Shown here: piece after piece, positions 31,121 through 38,428 of the stretch
How the letters are laid out: every line of letters begins with the position of its first letter
Numbering within the stretch: position 1 is the stretch's first letter
Origin: Flavobacteriaceae bacterium
GTDB taxonomy: Bacteria; Bacteroidota; Bacteroidia; Flavobacteriales; Flavobacteriaceae
Direction: 5' to 3'
Length of the DNA stretch: 64,000 nt
Assembly: GCA_013215095.1 (NCBI GenBank)
Contig: JABSPM010000013.1
Location: 1 to 64,000, forward strand
Program-made: the position numbers and the translations under genes
Notes under the pieces: generated by a model
Told to the model about the DNA's origin: nothing
The model's input: only the letters and a program-made list of their open reading frames with translations
Databases searched by the model: none

Positions 31121-31204
31121 GAACCGTCAAGTACGAGACCCTTACGCTTGGTGGTGCGAGAGGCGCACTCCGCTTTTATTTAGTAGCGGAGGCGTCTACT
31201 CGAT
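31121..31204 (+). mobile_element. Group II intron 3'-end remnant (domains V and VI)
   Basis: 31121-31156 can fold as domain V: nine-pair lower stem ACCGTCAAG with CTTGGTGGT (G-U pairs allowed), a CG bulge on the 3' side and a short upper stem. GTGCGAGAGG links to a second hairpin (TCCGCT/AGCGGA) like domain VI, ending CTACTCGAT at 31204, a typical intron 3' boundary. No reverse transcriptase is present upstream. The fold was made by eye from the sequence; family placement is from recollection of bacterial intron ends. Confidence 0.5.
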
Positions 31205-31223
31205 TGTGCGTTCGTTTTTTATT

Positions 31224-31742
31224 TCATTCAGGTATTCCAATCTGACTTCTTGTTTTACCTGTTTTCGATTCTAATTTAGAAACTAATTCGTCAAATCCAA
31301 CCAAATGCATATGCGCTTTGATATTTTTATCAGCACTTTTTATTTTCAATTCTAAACTAGTTTTTCCAAAGGTCAAACCTTTAATTTCATTCCATTTTAT
31401 TTCTTTCTGTTTAGCGAACATTGTTGTTTCAACAATTCCTAAATCAGTCAATTTTATATGAGAAATATATCCTTTTGCGAACAATAATAACCCGAGAACC
31501 ATTGCAATTAAACTACAAGCAGCAGCTAAAACTTGGTCGGTTCCATTAGCGAAAAAGAATGCAAATATTATCAAACCTATTCCACCAATTATGACTAAAA
31601 TTCCGATTATTGAGTAAAGTTTTGGAAGTTGTAAAATACTATTTCCAATTTCGTCTTTTTTTGGTTTCTTTTTTGAAGCAACTAAAAGCAAACCCATTAC
31701 AAGAGTCACTACAATTACTGGCAAAATGTTTTTCAATATCAT
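31224..31742 (-). CDS. Hypothetical membrane protein with PH-like C-terminal part
   Basis: 172 residues from the ATG at 31742. A longer in-frame start at 31865 would overlap the upstream gene and adds non-membrane sequence, so it is rejected. Three hydrophobic segments lie within residues ~1-90. The C-terminal cytoplasmic part (ISHIKLTDLGIVETTMF ... KEIKWNEIKGLTFGKTSLEL) resembles bacterial PH-domain proteins that sense membrane surfaces. Function unknown; in an accessory cluster next to intron and recombinase remnants. Confidence 0.6.
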   Translation of the reverse strand: MILKNILPVIVVTLVMGLLLVASKKKPKKDEIGNSILQLPKLYSIIGILVIIGGIGLIIFAFFFANGTDQVLAAACSLIAMVLGLLLFAKGYISHIKLTDLGIVETTMFAKQKEIKWNEIKGLTFGKTSLELKIKSADKNIKAHMHLVGFDELVSKLESKTGKTRSQIGIPE

Positions 31743-31777
31743 AAGTTTTTTTATTTTTAGTTTCTGCTGCAAAATGA

Positions 31778-31831
31778 CTAGCAACGGTTTGGCTAAGCTG
31801 TGTTTTAATGCATTTTTACATAATGTTGTAG
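31778..31831. other. attC-like imperfect inverted repeat between two accessory genes
   Basis: CTAGCAAC (31778-31785) and GTTGTAG (31825-31831) face each other across about 39 bp, overlapping the last codons of the 138-residue gene. This position just after a cassette-like gene recalls integron attC sites, but the core sites fit the integron consensus poorly. Confidence 0.25.
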
Positions 31832-32232
31832 CTTCGTTTTGATTTCTTTTTAATCCAAAATTCACGTATTAATGGTGTTACTTCCCAACAGTCCTCAATA
31901 TTGTCGTTATCCCAACAACACCAATAATAAATAGTGTATTCATGTAAGTCAAAGTCCTTATTCAAGATAGGTTTGACCAGTTTCCATTTCTCCTCCATCA
32001 ACTTTTTATCCTCTTGTTCAGCCAATGATTGAATTATCATTTCCATAAGAGAAAATTTCGTGTCCTCATTAGTGATTTTGGTATTGTAAGTCTGAATATA
32101 TTCTTCGATTCTATCAGATTCCACAATCGTATAAGTCCAGTCTTGGTCATGTTTATCAATTTCGTAACCAAATAAGTCAGCAAGTTCTTGCCAATTACCG
32201 CCACATCTAAACTCAGGCTCTTTAATCTTCAT
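31816..32232 (-). CDS. Hypothetical protein
   Basis: 138 residues, acidic, no signal peptide or membrane segment. Aromatic/cysteine-rich middle (YTIYYWCCWDNDN) and a basic tail. Overlaps the preceding 95-residue gene by 11 bp, so they are translated as a pair. I recognise no family. Small paired acidic proteins in accessory islands are sometimes immunity or antitoxin proteins, but nothing here proves it. Confidence 0.6.
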   Translation of the reverse strand: MKIKEPEFRCGGNWQELADLFGYEIDKHDQDWTYTIVESDRIEEYIQTYNTKITNEDTKFSLMEMIIQSLAEQEDKKLMEEKWKLVKPILNKDFDLHEYTIYYWCCWDNDNIEDCWEVTPLIREFWIKKKSKRSYNIM

Positions 32233-32509
32233 TCAGATTGTATTTATTATTCAAAATCTCAAACACATCAGAGGTGAACATTGATTTTAATTCTTCTATT
32301 TCTTTTAGATAATTGGTAACCATTTGTTCACTGTAAGAACCAGTACAAATCATCTCGAATCTGTGGTCAACAGCTTCAATTAGATCGAACATTTTATCTG
32401 TTTCTTCTGTGGTGCAGTTTGGTCTAGATACTCTAGAATCATTTATCCAGAGACATTCACTTCCATGTTGTAAAAACAACTGATATATGTTTATGTCTAC
32501 TTTTTTCAT
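32222..32509 (-). CDS. Hypothetical protein
   Basis: 95 residues, soluble, mostly helical by composition, beginning KKVDINIYQLFLQHGSECLW. Overlaps the next gene by 11 bp (coupled translation). No recognised domain. It sits directly after a broken tyrosine recombinase. Confidence 0.6.
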   Translation of the reverse strand: MKKVDINIYQLFLQHGSECLWINDSRVSRPNCTTEETDKMFDLIEAVDHRFEMICTGSYSEQMVTNYLKEIEELKSMFTSDVFEILNNKYNLNED

Positions 32510-32574
32510 TCTAATGAAATGAGCTACAACATGAATATATAGAACATATGTCCTACATATTTATATGTTTTTAC

Positions 32575-32905
32575 TTACAAATATAGTGGATTTCTGATTA
32601 GCTTAAAATTCTGAGTATATACTTCTGTTGTTTTTATACTGACTATGCCCCAAAAGAGTTTGTATATACCTTAAATCTGTTTCATTCTTTAATAGGTGAG
32701 TTTCAAACGAGTGCCTAAGTATATGCGGTGTGACCCTTCTTTTGATATTTGCTTTTAAAGCAGCTCTAGCAACAATTGCTCCTACACTTTTTCCAGAATA
32801 TTTCATTCCATTTGGGGATTCGAAGAGATACTTTTTAGGATTCCATTGCTTATAATACGTTCTTAATCTTTTAATGTTTTTCAAAGAGTAATAACTGAGT
32901 CTCAT
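32575..32905 (-). pseudogene. Tyrosine recombinase, C-terminal fragment with frameshift
   Basis: Only the catalytic end remains: [22 protein letters not shown] (box II His and Arg) and LGHS. The first frame ends at 32603, but a shift right after LGHS restores [12 protein letters not shown] (with the nucleophile Tyr) and continues to a stop at 32575. About 200 N-terminal residues, including the first catalytic Arg, are missing. It is an XerC/D-like integrase typical of Bacteroidota mobile DNA, now inactive. Confidence 0.8.
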
Positions 32906-33003
32906 GCTTATGGTTTAGGTATTTGAACAGACCAACTTCATATTCATCAAGAAATAGTACTTTTGTCCACACCTCCAAACAGCGTAATTAATAATAAGCA
33001 CTA

Positions 33004-34158
33004 ATGAGCGGCATCTACCTCCATATCCCATTTTGCAAGCAAAAGTGTCACTATTGCGATTTTCATTTTTCTACATCTTTAAAACGAAAAGATGACATGA
33101 TAGCTGCTTTAAAAACCGAGTTGCTGTTAAGAAAAGACAAATGGGAAGGCACCGCTATAGAAACTATTTATTTTGGAGGAGGTACACCATCTATTCTATC
33201 CATAACTGAATTACAAGGCTTATTAGACCTTATCTATGAAAATTATAAGATTTCTGCCCAACCAGAAATTACGTTAGAAGCCAATCCAGATGATTTGTCC
33301 AAAGACAGCATCAACCAGTTGTCCAAAAGTCCAATCAATAGACTCAGTATTGGTATTCAGTCTTTTTTTGAAGATGACCTCAAAACTATGAACCGGGCGC
33401 ATAATGCAGAAGAAGCGAAGACATGCCTAGATGAAGCTACAAAGCATTTCGATAATATTACGATTGACCTTATTTACGGTATTCCAAATATGAGCCTTAA
33501 AAAATGGGAGCAAAATTTACAAATGGCTTTTGACTTTGGAGTACCTCATATTTCTAGTTACGCCTTAACCGTAGAGGATAAAACTGCTTTGCACAACTTT
33601 ATTAAAAAAGGAAAATATCCCCCATTAGACGAAGTATTGGCAGCGCAACATTTTAAGCACCTCATTAAATGCACTCAAGATCAAGGTTTTGTGCATTATG
33701 AGATTTCTAATTTTGGAAAATCAAACTACTTTTCAAAGCATAACACAAGCTATTGGCAAGGCAAAACATATTTGGGTGTTGGACCATCTGCACATTCTTT
33801 TAATGGCAAAGAACGCAGCTGGAATGTTGCCAATAACATCAAATATATAAAAGCCTTAGCGCAAAATATATTGCCAAGCGAAATAGAAACCTTAACCAAA
33901 AATGATAGGTTTAATGAATATATCATGACAGGGTTACGCACCGTTTGGGGGATTGCACTAAACAAGATTGAAGACGACTTTGGAAAAGCATATAAAAGGC
34001 AATTGTTAACCTCAGCTCAAAAATTTATAGACCAGAAACTCTTAGTCAGAACTGTAGATATTGACACCCATCAAAATGTTGTTGAAAAACTCAAAACCAC
34101 ATCCGATGGAAAATTTTTGGCAGATGGCATTGCGGCAGATATGTTTATCCTTGACTAA
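33004..34158 (+). CDS. hemW: HemW-like radical SAM protein (haem chaperone family)
   Basis: 384 residues. Radical SAM motif CKQKCHYC (~11-18) preceded by GIYLHIPF, then YFGGGTPS, EANPDDL and GIQSF, all typical of HemW/CPO-III-like proteins. The C-terminal HemN_C region includes GVGPSAHSF. These were long annotated as oxygen-independent coproporphyrinogen oxidase; the short form with CxxxCxxC and no further Cys is now regarded as a haem-insertion factor. Single gene. Confidence 0.92.
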   Translation: MSGIYLHIPFCKQKCHYCDFHFSTSLKRKDDMIAALKTELLLRKDKWEGTAIETIYFGGGTPSILSITELQGLLDLIYENYKISAQPEITLEANPDDLSKDSINQLSKSPINRLSIGIQSFFEDDLKTMNRAHNAEEAKTCLDEATKHFDNITIDLIYGIPNMSLKKWEQNLQMAFDFGVPHISSYALTVEDKTALHNFIKKGKYPPLDEVLAAQHFKHLIKCTQDQGFVHYEISNFGKSNYFSKHNTSYWQGKTYLGVGPSAHSFNGKERSWNVANNIKYIKALAQNILPSEIETLTKNDRFNEYIMTGLRTVWGIALNKIEDDFGKAYKRQLLTSAQKFIDQKLLVRTVDIDTHQNVVEKLKTTSDGKFLADGIAADMFILD

Positions 34159-34188
34159 TGTTATAAACTAAAATCTCGTCTATATATC

Positions 34189-34401
34189 CTAGCACCAAAT
34201 GTAAACTAGTGCTTCTTCATAAAGATAAGTAATAAGTAGCAACAGTAAGATGATATTTACGGGAAGCGCGATAAAAATAAAAATGTAGAAATCCCATGGT
34301 CCTTTCCCTTCTAACAACCAAATCGAAAGTAGCAAGACAATACCCCATAATACTCCAATACGATAAAACGCTCTATTATAATCTGGTTTTGGTCGTGTCA
34401 T
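34189..34401 (-). CDS. Small two-helix membrane protein
   Basis: 70 residues with two hydrophobic segments (~16-30 and ~38-62) separated by EGKGPWDFY. No family recognised. It is convergent with hemW and divergent from the cyclase gene. Confidence 0.55.
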   Translation of the reverse strand: MTRPKPDYNRAFYRIGVLWGIVLLLSIWLLEGKGPWDFYIFIFIALPVNIILLLLLITYLYEEALVYIWC

Positions 34402-34444
34402 GATATAAATTTATTAAATTTACATTAAAATCAATTTAGAAAAC

Positions 34445-35194
34445 ATGAAAGCAGTCATTAACGTTAATAGTCGTACATACGCGATACACATAGACCAACC
34501 ATTAGATATTTCTATTCCGCTTCGTGCCACTAAAAATAATGTTAATGCATGGTATCTTGATGCCCCCAAAATTGAGCCCGTAAAAATAGGAGATTGGATT
34601 GGAAGCGTAGAGGCAGGGGCAGTTGTAAACTTTAATAATATTCAATTCAATCCGCATGCACATGGGACACATACAGAGTGTGTAGGCCATATTACCGAAA
34701 CAAAATATAGCATTAACAAATGCCTTAAACAGTTTTTCTTTGTCGCAGAAGTAGTCACTGTAGCTCCAGAAAAAGTAGAAGATGATTTTGTGATTTCGGC
34801 AAAGCAATTGCGCTATGCTATAGGAAATAAAAAGCGAGAAGCAGTCATTATTAGAACCCTACCAAATACCAATGAAAAACTAGAACAACACTATTCCAAC
34901 ACAAACCCTCCATACTTATTAAAAGAAGCCGCTGAATATCTTAAAAACAAAGGTGTTAAGCATTTATTGATTGACTTGCCAAGTGTAGATAAGGAAAAAG
35001 ATGATGGTCTATTATTAGCGCATAATGCCTTTTGGAATACAGCAGGAAAAATTAGAATGGAAGCCACCATTACCGAGTTAGTTTTTGTACCAAATACTAT
35101 TGAAGATGGAAAGTATATCTTAAATCTTCAAATAGCACCATTTGAAAATGATGCTACACCAAGTAAACCTGTATTATATAAATTGTACGATTAA
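34445..35194 (+). CDS. Cyclase family protein (kynurenine formamidase-like)
   Basis: 249 residues. The metal-binding segment HAHGTHTECVGH (~77-88) corresponds to the HxGTHxDxPxH signature of the cyclase/KynB family, though the Asp and Pro positions are changed (Glu-Cys-Val), seen in the Bacteroidota branch. A late DLPSVDKEKDDG adds a further conserved Asp. Family members hydrolyse N-formylkynurenine or arylformamides; specificity is not certain here. Followed after 40 bp by a DUF4230 gene. Confidence 0.85.
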   Translation: MKAVINVNSRTYAIHIDQPLDISIPLRATKNNVNAWYLDAPKIEPVKIGDWIGSVEAGAVVNFNNIQFNPHAHGTHTECVGHITETKYSINKCLKQFFFVAEVVTVAPEKVEDDFVISAKQLRYAIGNKKREAVIIRTLPNTNEKLEQHYSNTNPPYLLKEAAEYLKNKGVKHLLIDLPSVDKEKDDGLLLAHNAFWNTAGKIRMEATITELVFVPNTIEDGKYILNLQIAPFENDATPSKPVLYKLYD

Positions 35195-35234
35195 ATTAAT
35201 GTGACAACACACAAATACTGTGTCTTAAAATTAT

Positions 35235-35843
35235 ATGGAAACCCTTTTCGGATTACTTATCGGTATATTAATAACAGCTGGGGTATTGATGTATGTCAAA
35301 CACCAAAAAGCCAAACACTTATCAAGTGCGCAGTCCATAATTTTATGCGATAAAATAAAACGTGTATGCAAATTCATTACCGTAGAAGGCGATTTTGCAG
35401 AGATTTATCATTATGAGGATGTGAAACAAAAATTTCTAAAACTCATTTCAAGCAAAAAGAAAGCCTTAGTAATCGTCAATGCAAAGGCCTATGTAGGCTT
35501 TGATTTGGCAAAAATAAAAATAGAAGCTAAAGCAGCTTCAAAAACCATTGTGATGCATGAGTTTCCTCAAGCAGAAATTTTATCAATAGAAACCAATCTC
35601 AATTATTATGATAAGACCGATGGGTATTTCAATAAATTTGAAGCTACAGACCTTACCGATTTGCACGATCAATCCAAAGCCCATATTAAAGCAAAAATTC
35701 CAGAAAGTGGGATGTTTCAAACAGCACAAAAAGAAGCCTTAGAAACTATTTTATTAATTGAAAATATAGTACAAACTATTGGCTGGACACTAGATTATTC
35801 GGCCTTAAAACTAGAAGAAAACTCAACCAAAAGTATAAACTGA
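35235..35843 (+). CDS. DUF4230 domain-containing membrane-anchored protein
   Basis: 202 residues with one N-terminal transmembrane helix (~5-20). The body (KRVCKFITVEGDFAEIYHY, NAKAYVGFDLAKI) matches the DUF4230 pattern: a periplasmic or cytoplasmic beta-rich domain of unknown function. Likely co-transcribed with the cyclase gene. Confidence 0.8.
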   Translation: METLFGLLIGILITAGVLMYVKHQKAKHLSSAQSIILCDKIKRVCKFITVEGDFAEIYHYEDVKQKFLKLISSKKKALVIVNAKAYVGFDLAKIKIEAKAASKTIVMHEFPQAEILSIETNLNYYDKTDGYFNKFEATDLTDLHDQSKAHIKAKIPESGMFQTAQKEALETILLIENIVQTIGWTLDYSALKLEENSTKSIN

Positions 35844-35922
35844 AATACGTAAATTTTTCGTGATTTTTATACAGTATAAATGTTATAATGCGCAAACACA
35901 TCATAGCCTCAATAGTATAAAA

Positions 35923-36071
35923 TAATACCATTTTCCATTTAAAAGTACCGTAAAATTTTTCTTTATATAACAGTAGAACATGAAAGCATAGCCGTAGCTA
36001 CTGGTTTCTTTTTATACTGAAAGAAAAAAGAGAAAAGGATGTTGTATTCAAGTAATTCCAAATGGAAAAAA
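35923..36071 (+). repeat. MITE-like dispersed repeat, copy 3 (complete)
   Basis: Left end TAATACCATTTTCCATTTAA and right end TATTCAAGTAATTCCAAATGGA form imperfect inverted repeats around a ~100-bp core. The core (AGCCGTAGCTACTGG, TTCTTTTTATACTGAAAG) is shared in reverse orientation with copy 5. No ORF. Confidence 0.65.
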
Positions 36072-36079
36072 GCATAAGA

Positions 36080-36919
36080 TTAATAGCGCTGTTTATACTC
36101 AGAAGGTGGCATGTGTTTTATGGTTTTAAACTGCCTGTTAAAATTAGAAATGTTATTAAAACCTGAACTGTTAGCAATCTCAAAAATAGAGTAATCGGCA
36201 TTAGAAAGCAGTAATTTGCAAGCATTTTCAATACGCAATTCATTTAAGAATCTAAAGTACGTTTTATTGGTACGCTTTTTAAAATACTTGCAAAATGCAT
36301 TTTTTGTCATCGCAGCAATCATAGCAACACCTTCCAAAGTAATATCTTTGTTGTAGTTATTCATAGTATATTCCATGATATCTTGCATGCGTTTACCCTC
36401 TAAATCCGAATATTTTTTTTCATATATAAATGAAGATAAAGGCTTGCGCTCACATTTGCCAAGCGCTTTTAATAACCTCAATAAGCTTATAAAACGCTCC
36501 AACTTTGTGCAGCACTTAAGATGCATAAAAAGATTGATAAGCATTGGATGCGCTTTTATTTTATAACCATTTTCTATCCCCTTAAAAAACAAACGGGCTT
36601 CTCTCAATTCTTCAAGTTCAAAAAAATCTAAGCCAAAATTAGACCTTGTAAAAAATAATGTAAGCATATGCGATAAGGTGTCTGACTTAGGCGTGCTTTT
36701 AAAAACATGAGGCAAATTACTTCCAAAAACAAGAATGTCTCCAGGGCCATAAGTGTTAATCGTATCACCAACAATCAAAGTACCATCGCCCTCAACAATA
36801 AAGCTGACCTGAATCTCATCATGTTGATGTAGCTTGTCATAAAACAGATACTCCTTGTCCTCCTGAAACACTAAAGCATCGCGCTCAGGTTTTGGTATTT
36901 GAAACGGTAATACTTTCAT
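36080..36919 (-). CDS. AraC family transcriptional regulator (hydroxyproline locus)
   Basis: 279 residues. An N-terminal cupin sensor (~15-100; HQHDEIQVSFIVEGDGTLIV and GPGDILVFGSNLPHVF) is followed by a C-terminal AraC HTH pair (~180-279; LEGVAMIAAMTKNAFCKYFK, IFEIANSSGFNNISNFNRQF). It is divergent from the hydroxyproline genes with about 208 bp between starts. The facing promoter carries two 12-bp direct repeats spaced 21 bp, as AraC dimers bind, so it probably activates the catabolic genes in response to the substrate or an intermediate. Confidence 0.93.
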   Translation of the reverse strand: MKVLPFQIPKPERDALVFQEDKEYLFYDKLHQHDEIQVSFIVEGDGTLIVGDTINTYGPGDILVFGSNLPHVFKSTPKSDTLSHMLTLFFTRSNFGLDFFELEELREARLFFKGIENGYKIKAHPMLINLFMHLKCCTKLERFISLLRLLKALGKCERKPLSSFIYEKKYSDLEGKRMQDIMEYTMNNYNKDITLEGVAMIAAMTKNAFCKYFKKRTNKTYFRFLNELRIENACKLLLSNADYSIFEIANSSGFNNISNFNRQFKTIKHMPPSEYKQRY

Positions 36920-37033
36920 TTATAAAAAACGTATTCTAGTGCCTTTTTTATTAAACATACTATAGCATTCTTTATTGTTTCCACATCAGTGTAAATATAT
37001 GCAAATAATGCCTTTTTGTTACATATATATGAA

Positions 37034-37066
37034 TATTATGGATAATATAATACCTATTATGGATAA
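37034..37066 (+). promoter_or_regulatory. AraC-type direct-repeat operator upstream of the hydroxyproline genes
   Basis: TATTATGGATAA occurs twice, at 37034-37045 and 37055-37066, with 21 bp from start to start (two helical turns). It lies 31 bp before the -7 box at 37098, where an activator would overlap the -33 position. Confidence 0.65.
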
Positions 37067-37097
37067 AACAGCATTACGAAAACCCATAAGAACATCT

Positions 37098-37105
37098 TAA
37101 ATTTG
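37098..37105 (+). promoter_or_regulatory. -7 box of the hydroxyproline catabolic promoter
   Basis: TAAATTTG fits TAnnTTTG and lies 22 bp before the ATG at 37128. No TTG is present at the normal -33 position, consistent with dependence on an activator. Confidence 0.5.
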
Positions 37106-37127
37106 CGTAACACAAACAGATTAATTT

Positions 37128-38042
37128 ATGAAATTCAATTGGGAAGGTGTCATGCCTGCGGTAACAACAAAATTTAAGGAAGATGATACTTTAGATTTGC
37201 AAATGTTTACAAAAAATATTCAAGCACAATTAGATGCAGGCGTGCATGGTATTGTCCTTGGAGGCACATTAGGAGAAGCGAGTACATTAAGCAAGCAAGA
37301 AAAAAGAATATTAACACGTACTACAGTTGCTATTGTAGAAGACAAAATACCTGTAATGATAAATATTGCGGAGCAATCCACTAAAGCGGCCATAGCGGCA
37401 GCTCAAAACGCCGAAGATGATGGTGCAAGCGGATTAATGATGCTCCCACCAATGCGTTATAAAGCTGGAGACAGAGAAACCGTAGCATATTTTAAAGCCG
37501 TTGCCAACGCTACCAGCTTGCCTATTATGGTTTACAACAATCCTGTAGATTATAATATTGAAATAACCCTAGAGATGTTTAATGAATTATTAAAATGTCA
37601 CAACATCACAGCAGTAAAAGAATCTACAAGAGATATCTCTAATGTCACTCGCATCAAAAATCAATTTGGAGACCGATTAAAGATAATGACAGGCGTAGAC
37701 ACACTAGCTTTAGAAAGCCTATTGATGGGTGCAGACGGGTGGATTGCAGGATTAGTATGCGCATTTCCTGCCGAAACTGTAGCAATTTACGAACTTCAAA
37801 AAGCGGGGAGAATTCAAGAAGCAATCGCTATTTACCGCTGGTTTTTACCATTGCTAGAGTTAGATATTAATCCTAAATTAGTACAAAATATCAAACTCGC
37901 TGAAGTAGCCACCGGAATTGGAACAGAAATCGTGCGTGCACCACGTTTACCTTTAATTGGAGAAGAACGCAAACACGTCTTAAAAGTCATTGAACAAGGT
38001 CTTAAAAATAGACCAACACTACCAGAATATAAGAATTTATAA
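37128..38042 (+). CDS. Dihydrodipicolinate synthase family deaminase (pyrroline-4-hydroxy-2-carboxylate deaminase)
   Basis: 304 residues, TIM-barrel DHDPS/NAL family: GGTLGEASTLS (~43-53), MVYNNP with the catalytic Tyr (~134) and the Schiff-base Lys in AVKESTRD (~163). Within this gene set it most likely deaminates and dehydrates delta1-pyrroline-4-hydroxy-2-carboxylate to 2-oxoglutarate semialdehyde, the third step of the D-hydroxyproline route. That role is inferred from the neighbours. First gene after the AraC-controlled promoter. Confidence 0.9.
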   Translation: MKFNWEGVMPAVTTKFKEDDTLDLQMFTKNIQAQLDAGVHGIVLGGTLGEASTLSKQEKRILTRTTVAIVEDKIPVMINIAEQSTKAAIAAAQNAEDDGASGLMMLPPMRYKAGDRETVAYFKAVANATSLPIMVYNNPVDYNIEITLEMFNELLKCHNITAVKESTRDISNVTRIKNQFGDRLKIMTGVDTLALESLLMGADGWIAGLVCAFPAETVAIYELQKAGRIQEAIAIYRWFLPLLELDINPKLVQNIKLAEVATGIGTEIVRAPRLPLIGEERKHVLKVIEQGLKNRPTLPEYKNL

Positions 38043-38100
38043 TTTTTGGGTGTTCCCTAAAGGTCGCGCTTTCGGCAGTCGCTTTTTTTATGCCCAAAAA
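38043..38100. repeat. TTTGGG...GGTCG...CCCAAA intergenic element
   Basis: TTTTTGGG (38043-38050) and CCCAAAAA (38093-38100) are perfect inverted repeats enclosing GTTCCCTAAAGGTCGCGCTT and a T7 run. The inner pattern (GGGTGTTCCC ... GGTCG) resembles a short intergenic repeat I recall from many Bacteroidota genomes. It starts directly at the stop codon and may double as a terminator. Confidence 0.5.
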
Positions 38101-38163
38101 CATGACCATAAAAAAGAGCTTCAACAAAGCCTCAATCGCTAACACAAAGGAATGAACAAATAA

Positions 38164-38427
38164 CTAATGAAACAATGAGACAATGAAGGAATGAAGCAAT
38201 GAGATAATGAAGGAATGAACATTATAACATTTAACCACTGTAATATTACGACATTAAATCATTAAGACATTAAAACAATGAAACAATGAAACAATGAGAC
38301 AATGAGACAATGAGACAATGAAGCAATGAAGGAATGAGATAATGAAACATTATAACATTAAACCATTGTAGCATTAAGACATTAATTCATTACGACATTA
38401 ATTCATTACAACATTAAAATATTGAAA
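38164..38427. repeat. Octamer-periodic array of AATGAnnn and CATTAnnn units
   Basis: Thirty-three consecutive 8-bp units keep exact register from 38164 to the ALDH start codon. Seven AATGA-type units (such as ACAATGAG, GCAATGAG) are followed by CATTA-type units (CATTATAA, CATTAAAT, CATTAAGA), nine more AATGA-type units and nine more CATTA-type units (CATTAATT, CATTACGA, CATTACAA). The second half repeats the first in organisation. Related sequence starts at 38151. No ORF in it. Confidence 0.85.
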
Positions 38428-38428
38428 A

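Noticed and set aside
31743-31865. Longer start for the 172-residue membrane protein
   Set aside because: It would overlap the upstream gene's end and precede the membrane segments with unrelated sequence.
38164-38427. CRISPR-like or satellite array
   Set aside because: Units are 8 bp with only five semi-conserved bases and no spacers of 25-40 bp; no cas genes are near.
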